A stretch of 18,722 nucleotides of DNA from positions 1-18,722 of the forward strand of contig CALBVI010000395.1 in assembly GCA_937969395.1 (NCBI GenBank). The letters run 5' to 3'. Shown piece by piece: positions 7,611 to 12,745 of the stretch. Position numbers and translations under genes: made by a program. Positions within the stretch are counted from its first letter, which is position 1, and each line of letters begins with the position of its first letter. The notes below the pieces were generated by a model. It was not told the origin of the DNA and searched no databases. It saw only the letters and a list, made by a program, of their open reading frames with translations. The DNA is from an uncultured Spongiibacteraceae bacterium. GTDB lineage: Bacteria > Pseudomonadota > Gammaproteobacteria > Pseudomonadales > Dasaniaceae.

Positions 7611-7653
7611 CGTAATCGAACGCATAAATGCGCCGCTTCGCAAGGCGTCATGT
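7598..7653 (+). other. attC-like recombination site 2
   Basis: 56 bases. The left R'' box is ACCTAAC (7598-7604), followed by the same AAG spacer as attC1 and TAGCG. The right side has CGCAA, the spacer GGC and then GTCATGT (7647-7653), which is two positions off the GTTRRRY consensus. L boxes TAGCG and CGCAA pair at four of five positions. The shared ends TAACAAG and GGCGT(T/C) make kinship with attC1 likely. The imperfect R' box suggests that the downstream junction has drifted or was never a normal cassette border, so the site could be inactive for excision of cassette 2. Confidence 0.6.
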
Positions 7654-7680
7654 GTGTCAATCCGAATCAAGAGCTATTAA

Positions 7681-7899
7681 ATGAAAGCAATACTTCGAAA
7701 AAAAATAATAGAAGTATGCGATAAAAAAATCGCATCTAAAGGTGAGGGTGTAGGCTTATCATTTTATGCTTTTTTTGCGAATAAAAATGATGACCCAGAT
7801 CTTCTTATGGAAGCCGCTACATGGTGGATTAAACTTCATGCCCTTGATCATTTTGAAAAAGCGGTAAAAATTAAAAATATGGTTGAAGCTGAAGTTTAA
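7681..7899 (+). CDS. Hypothetical 72-residue protein
   Basis: I do not recognise this protein. It has a Lys-rich N-terminus (MKAILRKKIIEVCDKKIASK), a central aromatic stretch (GLSFYAFFANKNDDPD) and an amphipathic helix (LLMEAATWWIKLHALDHFEKAVKI). It is soluble, with no signal peptide. ATG 7681 has AAGAG about 7 bases upstream (7669-7673), which supports translation. It begins 33 bases after the attC2 right end, so it may be the gene of a third cassette, but I cannot find a good attC directly behind it. The base composition is A/T-rich like the two cassette genes. Confidence 0.6.
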   Translation: MKAILRKKIIEVCDKKIASKGEGVGLSFYAFFANKNDDPDLLMEAATWWIKLHALDHFEKAVKIKNMVEAEV

Positions 7900-8004
7900 T
7901 AATATTAAGAAGAATATACATGGCAAGTTTGTTAACGAATATCACCGCTCGGTTGAATCGAAAAACTTCAGTTCGTCTATCTGTTCCAATAGTGCTAGGT
8001 TTCT

Positions 8005-8319
8005 ATGACTAAAATAATCCACTTAAATTCCAGCGATCCACTTGTCGGTGACTGGGTGCCCGCTGATTTATATTCAGATATAGTGATTTCTATATCAAAG
8101 GAAGATGACGAATATAGAGTGTCAGTTGCCGATTCAAATGATGATGAAGAGGCTGAAGTCTACGAAGTTAACTATGACAATTCAGGGCTATCTTTCAATG
8201 TGCACTGGGCATCCAATGGCCGATTTATAAAATACGGTTTATTGTTGTCATCAGATAATACCGTCAGGTTGATTTATACCTATAGCGGCCAAGAGACTTG
8301 GGTAAGAAAAGAAACCTAA
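8005..8319 (+). CDS. Hypothetical beta-rich protein, 104 residues
   Basis: No family recognised with confidence. The sequence begins near LVGDWVPADLYSDIVISI and continues as alternating strands: YRVSVADSNDDEEAEVYEV, LSFNVHWASNGRFIKYGLLL, VRLIYTYSGQETWVRK. A GxW followed by strands and ending in a W.R pattern suggests a small lipocalin-like or META-like beta-barrel; this is inference. No signal peptide, so cytoplasmic. ATG 8005 has TAGG 5-6 bases upstream. Its stop (8317-8319) overlaps the start of a possible decayed attC at 8314, the same arrangement as the gene of cassette 2. A 105-base spacer separates it from the previous gene. Confidence 0.6.
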   Translation: MTKIIHLNSSDPLVGDWVPADLYSDIVISISKEDDEYRVSVADSNDDEEAEVYEVNYDNSGLSFNVHWASNGRFIKYGLLLSSDNTVRLIYTYSGQETWVRKET

Positions 8320-8373
8320 TAAGATGGTTAGCTCAAATCTATCGCTGTAAAAAGTGCTAATAGGCAGTTGGAC
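8314..8373 (+). other. Possible decayed attC site
   Basis: ACCTAAT (8314-8320) resembles the R'' box ACCTAAC of attC2 and is again followed by AAG. It overlaps the stop codon of the gene at 8005. Sixty bases on, GTTGGAC (8367-8373) fits GTTRRRY. Between them TTAGC (8328-8332) can pair with GCTAA (8356-8360). The outer boxes pair poorly (about 3 of 7). I regard this as suggestive only: a degraded attC would explain why two further small orphan genes sit next to the two cassettes. Confidence 0.3.
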
Positions 8374-8420
8374 GAAAAAATTCTTTTATAGTTTGTTTCG
8401 GATTTAATACTCCAGATTAA

Positions 8421-8507
8421 AAAGAGCTTCAAGATTACCCTTGGGGATTAAGAGAGATTTATCTGTTAGATCCGTCGGGTGTTTTATGGTATATCGCCCA
8501 ACAGTAA
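8421..8507 (+). pseudogene. Remnant of a VOC/glyoxalase-family gene (C-terminal end)
   Basis: A 28-codon open stretch ends at TAA 8505-8507 and reads, in part, DYPWGLREIYLLDPSG followed by VLWYIAQQ. That is the characteristic last strand pair of vicinal-oxygen-chelate proteins ('PWG.RE....DP.G....'), including the Glu that ligates metal in many members. Upstream the same frame is closed by TAA at 8418-8420. A neighbouring frame gives FVSDLILQIKK, which could be a piece of the preceding VOC strand and helix after a frameshift. No start codon or ribosome binding site serves it. It is therefore a broken relic, perhaps of an earlier cassette cargo gene. Confidence 0.6.
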
Positions 8508-8540
8508 AATCGTTATAAACGCCCGCTTTAAAGGAGAAGG

Positions 8541-8855
8541 ATGTTGATTAAGGTTTTTGCAGTATTTTTTGTACTAATGATTACTTCCTGCGCATTTATC
8601 CAAGAGGATAGTGTTGCGATTGTTGATCAAGAACCGGATAAAAACGAATGTGAGTTGATTGCTTATCTCGGTCAGGTGTTTTCTGATAGTCGGGAAAGTG
8701 GGGTTAATACACTGCAGCGAGATACGGTTAGAGCGGGGGGCAATACTTTGTATTTACCTTCAAGCAAGCAATCTGTTTTGGCAAAAATAGTCGGTGGCCG
8801 CTACTTGTCGATTGGCACGGCGTATTTATGTGCTGAAAATTATAATCAGCAATGA
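8541..8855 (+). CDS. DUF4156-like lipoprotein
   Basis: 104 residues. A lipoprotein signal (MLIKVFAVFFVLMITSC) gives a lipobox ITSC with Cys17 as the lipidated residue; Ala at +2 predicts the outer membrane. The mature part has CELIAYLGQVFSDS, then RDTVRAGGNTLYLPSS and a late IGTAYLC, matching the layout of DUF4156 proteins (early Cys with 'LG.v', central 'a...GaN.l', C-terminal 'G.aY.C'). The two mature Cys probably form a disulfide. Function unknown; paralogues in enterics are small envelope lipoproteins. A strong ribosome binding site AAGGAG (8531-8536) sits 4 bases from ATG 8541. The hairpin at 8933-8960 could end its transcript. Confidence 0.75.
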   Translation: MLIKVFAVFFVLMITSCAFIQEDSVAIVDQEPDKNECELIAYLGQVFSDSRESGVNTLQRDTVRAGGNTLYLPSSKQSVLAKIVGGRYLSIGTAYLCAENYNQQ

Positions 8856-8932
8856 TTAAGATAGATTGAATTTATTGCATCAGTTTTAAGGGCGGCAGAT
8901 TGCTGTTCTTAAATTATCCCTGTCCAAAAAAA

Positions 8933-8960
8933 AAGCGGGTAGATTCTAAGCTACCCGCTT
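8933..8960. terminator. Bidirectional rho-independent terminator
   Basis: A perfect 10-bp stem AAGCGGGTAG (8933-8942) / CTACCCGCTT (8951-8960) with an 8-base loop. On the left lies a run of nine A (8926-8934), which is a U-tract for minus-strand transcripts; on the right is TTTGTATTTTCTT for plus-strand ones. It sits between the convergent lipoprotein gene ending at 8855 and the beta-helix gene ending at 9000, so it can serve both. The U-tract is better for the minus-strand gene. Confidence 0.88.
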
Positions 8961-8999
8961 TGTATTTTCTTAGCCGTTTAAGCTATCTAACGTTAATCA

Positions 9000-10343
9000 T
9001 TAAAAGGTTGATAGGTAGTCTTGCCCTGTCGCTAACTTATAACTATCAAAGCTGAAATAGTTAACGCCATTGATACCTACCCAAGCAAAAACTGCAGCGG
9101 TTGCAGCAACGGAGCTGCTGGCATACTCATTGCGATTTAGGTTTAGGTTGGTGACATTACCGTTAGCGGTAATCATATATTCACTGATTGAACTGATCTG
9201 GTTGTCAGTAATGGTGATGTTTTCAGCATTGCTGAAAATGATTGGCGCGCCACCCCAGACTGCATCGGTGTAGTTACCATAAAATTCATTTTCAGTCACG
9301 GTGACTGAGCCTACTGTCGCGCCAGTTGTTAGTGTGCCAAGAACTAAGCCTGCTTGCGTATTGTATGAAGAGTCATTGCGAGATAGAAAGATACCTGTTG
9401 TATCGCCGGCTTGTTCAGAGCCGATAGAAAAACCAACGGTGTTGTGGTGTGAGTAGTTTTCTGTGACGAGTATATTGCGTCCGCCGTCTACGTAAATACC
9501 TGCTGATGCAGCAACGGGTGATACACAGTTGGAAGTTTCGTTATAGCGGATGACACCATTGCGCGCATGATTGAGTTCAGCGTCGCTTAAACCTACCCAA
9601 CTGTAGTTTCCGGCGGCAACGATACAGATATTACTAACATCATAAATGTCATTACCTTCGACGATGAATCCATCTATGTTGCCAGCAATTTTCACTGCTT
9701 CACTGTAGCCGGTAGTAAGGTTATAAATATCATTATCAATGATAGAAATGTCGGTTATCGATGTGTCGCTGTTACCGATGACAATAATAGGATTTAGGTT
9801 ATCAGATGGGCTGGGGGAGGCCGCAGCAGTTGCATCGGTGGTCCAGTGCATATCGTGGATTTCATTGCGATAGATGCCGATATTCGAGCTGCTACCCGAT
9901 ATATGGATGCCTGAGGTATTGCCCGTTAAGTTGGTTAGCTCAAGGCCTTCAATGGTTACGTAGCTTGCGCTGCTGATGCTAAAGATGGCGTCGTTAGTAC
10001 CGAGTAAACTGCCATCTAAAATCGCGTTTTCGCCGTCGTAGCTTTTGATGCGGAATGTGCCGCTTTCGCTACCGCCGCGTGAAGAGTCAATAAATAAGGC
10101 GGTCGTGGGTGTGTAAGTCCCTTCGCGAAGGTTGATGTCTGCGGAGTCAACGCTGAAGGGAACAGTCCAAAACGCCTTTTGAGGAGTTAGCCAAGGGTTT
10201 GTCAATGAGCCGTCACCTGTGTCATCGCTGCCGGTGGGGCTGACGTAATATTGAGCTGGGGCTGCGCAAGCCAGGGTGCTTAGTGTCATGAGTGCGCTGA
10301 AAATAACGCCGTTCAAATTAAGGTGTTTCTTGTTTAGTTTCAT
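9000..10343 (-). CDS. Secreted right-handed parallel beta-helix protein
   Basis: 447 residues. The signal peptide (1 to about 28; hydrophobic core GVIFSALMTLSTLACA) is followed by YYVSPTGSDDTGDGS and PWLTPQKAF, the DUF1565-type cap seen in many polysaccharide-lyase-like beta-helices. From about residue 95 to 400 there are repeated rungs of ~22 residues with Ile/Val/Asn ladders (YVTIEGLELTNLTGN, GIYRNEIHD, ISIIDNDIYNLT, FIVEGNDIYDV, ILVTENYSHHN, VTVTENEFYGN, ITITDNQIS). Such folds usually bind or cleave acidic polysaccharides (PL6/PL9-like) or act as adhesins. I cannot point to a catalytic triad. It could be cargo of the T2SS nearby. Start ATG at 10343 has GGAG 9 bases upstream. Three inverted repeats lie in its leader. 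Confidence 0.85.
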   Translation of the reverse strand: MKLNKKHLNLNGVIFSALMTLSTLACAAPAQYYVSPTGSDDTGDGSLTNPWLTPQKAFWTVPFSVDSADINLREGTYTPTTALFIDSSRGGSESGTFRIKSYDGENAILDGSLLGTNDAIFSISSASYVTIEGLELTNLTGNTSGIHISGSSSNIGIYRNEIHDMHWTTDATAAASPSPSDNLNPIIVIGNSDTSITDISIIDNDIYNLTTGYSEAVKIAGNIDGFIVEGNDIYDVSNICIVAAGNYSWVGLSDAELNHARNGVIRYNETSNCVSPVAASAGIYVDGGRNILVTENYSHHNTVGFSIGSEQAGDTTGIFLSRNDSSYNTQAGLVLGTLTTGATVGSVTVTENEFYGNYTDAVWGGAPIIFSNAENITITDNQISSISEYMITANGNVTNLNLNRNEYASSSVAATAAVFAWVGINGVNYFSFDSYKLATGQDYLSTF

Positions 10344-10397
10344 GATTTTATACTCCGTAGGTAGGTAAAGTCTTTGTTTTCCGTTTTAGAGATTGTT

Positions 10398-10513
10398 GGC
10401 CTTGTGTCGCTTGCCTAATCAAGGCCGTTTTGCTGCTCAACTAATTAGGCGGTTAGTTGGTTTTAACGATAAAAGAAGCATGCGGAATAGATTTGTGGTT
10501 TCACTTTATTCCG
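10398..10513 (-). promoter_or_regulatory. Structured 5' leader with three hairpins and complementary loops
   Basis: Read on the minus strand, this leader sits 55-170 bases upstream of the beta-helix start. Hairpin A: CGGAATA/TATTCCG (10483-10489 and 10507-10513). Hairpin B: CAACTAA/TTAGTTG (10438-10444 and 10453-10459) with loop CCGCCTAA. Hairpin C: GGCCTTG/CAAGGCC (10398-10404 and 10420-10426) with a 15-base loop beginning ATTAGGC. Loop B (GCCTAA) and loop C (TTAGGC) are perfectly complementary over 6 bases, so B and C could form a kissing complex. All stems are perfect 7-bp matches. It does not match the c-di-GMP-I or other riboswitch consensus I know. A cis-regulatory RNA is inferred. Confidence 0.45.
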
Positions 10514-10787
10514 TTTTGATTCTTTTTGTTTCTTTTCGGGAGTAATAATACTGCTTTTTCTTGACTGAAAACAAATTGAAATGTGCAGGAATAGTGAATA
10601 AAAGGCTGGTTGAGGTATGCTCTTTTAAGAATTGATAAGTGTGTCTCGATAAAGCTGGTAGCGAGTTCTCATATCCAGTTCTGCTTTTTCGTTCCATCAC
10701 CGATACAGATGCTTGTTAATTTGAAGCTTAATTCTGGGCTTTATAAACTCTATACAGTTCTGTGATATCCCTGTGACATTTGGCTCG

Positions 10788-10793
10788 TATAAT
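10788..10793 (+). promoter_or_regulatory. Probable -10 element of the YHS gene
   Basis: A perfect TATAAT hexamer within GGCTCGTATAATTTAAATC, about 35 bases before ATG 10829. No good -35 hexamer lies 16-18 bases upstream (the sequence there is TGATATC-like), so the promoter may need an activator. Two copies of CTGTGA spaced 11 bases apart (10760-10776) lie just upstream in direct orientation. Strength and start site are inferred. Confidence 0.5.
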
Positions 10794-10828
10794 TTAAATC
10801 ATCGGAATTAACTTGAGTGAATGATGAA

Positions 10829-11323
10829 ATGTCGATTGTGAAATGCTATCAATTAATCGTATTAGTCAGTTGGATGTTGTTGAGTCAGCTGGCATTGAGT
10901 GCGGATCCCGAAATTTACTCCCATAAAACGCGCGGCGCTATTAAGGGGGTAGATCCGGTTGCCTATTTTTCTTTAAAGCCTGGGGATGACGCTGTAGACG
11001 GCGATAAAAGTATTACGTGGCGTTATAAGGGCGCTGATTGGTATTTTTCATCGGCAGCTAATCGCGAATTATTTATCCAGGATCCTGAGCAGTATGTTCC
11101 ACAATACGGTGGTTATTGCGCTTATGCAGTGTCACAGGGCTCTTTGGTGTCGGTTAATCCAGACTATTGGCATATTATCGAGGGTAAGCTTTATCTCAAT
11201 TACAACTACTTTGCTGATCGTAAATGGCGTAAGGATATTGTAAATTATATTGATCTAGCCAATGAGCAGTGGCCTTCGATTCTGAAAGTTTGTGAAAATG
11301 AGGATGATTGTGCTTCGCAGTAG
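10829..11323 (+). CDS. Exported YHS-domain protein
   Basis: About 164 residues from ATG 10829; a GTG at 10817 in the same frame would add four. The signal peptide is MSIVKCYQLIVLVSWMLLSQ to LALSA, cut before DPEIY. The mature part follows the exported YHS family closely: IKGVDPVAYFSLKPG, ITWRYKGADWYFSSA, a stretch like 'F..DPE.Y.PQYGGYCAYAVSQG', WHIIEGKLYLNYNYF and a C-terminal region with NEQWPSIL. YHS domains bind metal ions in some proteins, but the role of these short periplasmic forms is unknown. Cys in GGYCAY is conserved in the family. Two more Cys near the end (VCENEDDC) could form a disulfide. It precedes the ligase operon by 218 bases and may be a separate unit. Confidence 0.85.
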   Translation: MSIVKCYQLIVLVSWMLLSQLALSADPEIYSHKTRGAIKGVDPVAYFSLKPGDDAVDGDKSITWRYKGADWYFSSAANRELFIQDPEQYVPQYGGYCAYAVSQGSLVSVNPDYWHIIEGKLYLNYNYFADRKWRKDIVNYIDLANEQWPSILKVCENEDDCASQ

Positions 11324-11360
11324 CTGGGAATGATTGAAAGCAGCGTCGCTAAAATTTGTT

Positions 11361-11392
11361 AAGATAGCCTATGTTTAAGATGGCCTATGTTA
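11361..11392 (+). repeat. 16-bp tandem duplication
   Basis: Two adjacent units, aagatagcctatgttt (11361-11376) and aagatggcctatgtta (11377-11392), differing at two positions. They lie in the 218-base spacer between the YHS gene and the ATP-grasp gene. No promoter or dyad symmetry is evident in them. Confidence 0.8.
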
Positions 11393-11398
11393 AGGATG

Positions 11399-11438
11399 CT
11401 GGGTATTAATAGTGGAAACTGGGCATCAATAGCGTTTT
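11399..11438 (+). repeat. 20-bp tandem duplication
   Basis: Two adjacent units begin ctgggtattaatagtgg (11399) and ctgggcatcaatagcgt (11419), matching at 14 of the first 17 bases. They follow 6 bases after the 16-bp duplication in the same spacer, so this spacer has been expanded twice. Confidence 0.7.
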
Positions 11439-11541
11439 AGGGCTGATTCAACCATTTCTAAAATCTGATGTCCAAGCTCTAGTGTATAAAGCCCAAGCAC
11501 TGAAGATTTGGTGCCTAAAGCCTTTTTAGTTAGGAATGTAA

Positions 11542-12687
11542 TTGAGTAGTTCTATCGACAAGTCATCGACTGATGTTTCAAAAAATGCGCAAACTTACGT
11601 CGCGCCGGGTATGCCGCCGCTGGATATGAGTGGTAAGCAGACTTCGTTTTTTGAATTCTGGCCTGCGTGGGCGATGTATTTGCCTGTGATCGTGCAATCA
11701 TTATTACTCGCCGTCCGTTATCGTTCTCTTACGTTACCGCTTATTGCTAACCCGCAAATTCCGCTTAGTGGCATGGTGGGCATTGGTAAGAGTGAAGTGC
11801 TGGCGCAAGCCACTGGCGATTGTGAATCGACGATTTTGGATTGGTTCTTACACTGTGTAGACGCGTCATCGGTAGGTCAGCAGGTAATAGCTATTGAGCA
11901 AGAGTTGTCGAGTCGAGAGCTTGCTTACCCCGTCGTTTGTAAACCGGATATCGGTTGTCGCGGTGTGGGGGTTAAGTTAGTACATAGCCGCGCTGAGCTT
12001 ACGGCTGTGCTGGCTTATTACCCGCTGGGTGCGAATGTATTTATCCAAAAGTTAGCGCAGTGGGAGCCCGAGGCCGGGGTCTTTTATGTGCGTCATCCTG
12101 ATCAAGCGCAAGGTACTATCATTTCTATGGCATTAAAATACATGCCTTATGTGGTTGGTGATGGGAAGAGTTGCCTGCGTGATTTAATTGCCCGGGACTG
12201 TCGAGCCGGCGAACTGTCGCATCTTTATTTGCAGAGGCACGCTGAGTCTTTAGATAAGGTGATTGCTGAGGGAGAAACTTTTCGTTTGATTTTTGCGGCT
12301 AGTCATTCTCGCGGTGCGATTTTTCGTGATGCTAATGACGATATTACTCCGCAGTTAACCGCGCGGATTGATGATTTGATGCAGGCTTTGCCCGAATTTT
12401 ATTATGGTCGCCTCGATATTAAGTTTAAAGATATTGAAAGCCTGCAGCAGGGTGAAAATCTAGAGATAGTAGAGATTAACTGCGCAAGCTCTGAATCGCT
12501 GCATATATGGGATCGCAGTACGCGTTTTTCAGCAGCTATAAGCTCGCTGCTGTTTCAGTATAAGACCTTATTTCAATTAGGGGCTAAAAACCGTTTAAAT
12601 GGTTATCGCACACCTACTTTGATGACATTATTACGTGCATGGAAAACAGAGCGTCAACTGACGCGCACGTATCCAGAGACAGATTGA
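11542..12687 (+). CDS. ATP-grasp ligase with membrane-like N-terminal segment
   Basis: 381 residues. ATP-grasp enzymes join a carboxylate to an amine or thiol through an acyl phosphate. Seen here: the first nucleotide-binding segment YPVVCKPDIGCRGVGVKLV (about 129-147, Lys134), a clamp region NVFIQKLAQWEPEAGVFYV, and the metal site Asp292 (GRLDIKF), Glu311 and Asn313 (IVEINCASSES). The catalytic core therefore looks intact. Before it lies a hydrophobic stretch FFEFWPAWAMYLPVIVQSLLLA and then RYRSLTLPLIANPQIPLSGMVG, an N-terminal part I associate with an uncharacterised ATP-grasp family. The TTG start at 11542 has AGGA 6 bases upstream; the first internal ATG would cut into this region. Substrate unknown. 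The operon with an acyltransferase points to an amino-acid or aminolipid conjugate. Confidence 0.82.
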   Translation: MSSSIDKSSTDVSKNAQTYVAPGMPPLDMSGKQTSFFEFWPAWAMYLPVIVQSLLLAVRYRSLTLPLIANPQIPLSGMVGIGKSEVLAQATGDCESTILDWFLHCVDASSVGQQVIAIEQELSSRELAYPVVCKPDIGCRGVGVKLVHSRAELTAVLAYYPLGANVFIQKLAQWEPEAGVFYVRHPDQAQGTIISMALKYMPYVVGDGKSCLRDLIARDCRAGELSHLYLQRHAESLDKVIAEGETFRLIFAASHSRGAIFRDANDDITPQLTARIDDLMQALPEFYYGRLDIKFKDIESLQQGENLEIVEINCASSESLHIWDRSTRFSAAISSLLFQYKTLFQLGAKNRLNGYRTPTLMTLLRAWKTERQLTRTYPETD

Positions 12688-12745
12688 CCTGAAGTAGATT
12701 GATTAGATATAGATCGAGCAGAAACAGGCTGAGGAGTATTGCCCA

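Larger units (their letters stand above)
6759..7647 (+). mobile_element. Two integron-type gene cassettes without an integrase (CALIN-like)
   Basis: Cassette 1 spans about 6759-7299 (gene 6771-7235 plus the attC at 7245-7305) and cassette 2 about 7300-7647 (gene 7311-7610 plus the attC at 7598-7653). Each gene starts 11-12 bases after a cassette boundary, leaving no room for a promoter. Each reads in the attC orientation, and the second gene ends inside its own attC. Core-box pairing supports the borders: GTTAAGC with GCTTAAC for cassette 1 (7/7), GTTGGGT with ACCTAAC for cassette 2 (6/7). Expression would depend on read-through from the upstream T2SS/apbE operon. No intI gene lies in the window. 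Confidence 0.65.
10344..10816. other. Divergent intergenic region, 473 bases
   Basis: Lies between the divergent beta-helix gene (minus) and the YHS gene (plus), so it should hold promoters for both. From left to right it has the minus-strand ribosome binding site (CGGAG, 10353-10357), three inverted repeats described separately (10398-10513), then A/T-rich sequence with purine and pyrimidine runs (10514-10570). Its right end holds a good -10 element for the YHS gene (10788-10793). A minus-strand open frame of 64 codons at 10506-10700 has no coding features and I do not call it. Confidence 0.7.

Noticed and set aside
7894..7958. Possible attC after the gene at 7681 (GTTTAAT ... GTTGAAT)
   Set aside because: Only the outer boxes loosely fit the consensus; the inner boxes do not pair and the spacer pattern AAG/GGC is absent.
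8847..8905. CAGCAAT/ATTGCTG inverted repeat after the DUF4156-like gene
   Set aside because: A 45-base loop and no T-tract; the much better hairpin at 8933-8960 explains termination.
10353..10368. ctccgtaggtaggta, resembling the GGTAGGTAG part of c-di-GMP-I riboswitches
   Set aside because: It is on the strand opposite to the gene it would regulate, and the other conserved parts of the riboswitch are absent on both strands.
10506..10700. Minus-strand open frame of 64 codons
   Set aside because: No ribosome binding site, biased toward Lys/Tyr/Ser from A/T-rich DNA, and it overlaps the structured leader region; no protein family features.
10760..10776. Two TGTGA motifs upstream of the YHS gene, resembling a CRP half-site pair
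   Set aside because: They are in direct, not inverted, orientation (TGTGA-N6-TGTGA), so they do not form a CRP site.
10781..10793. Sequence identical to the lacUV5 -10 region (GGCTCGTATAAT)
   Set aside because: No lac -35, operator or other vector sequence surrounds it; a chance match around a consensus -10 element.
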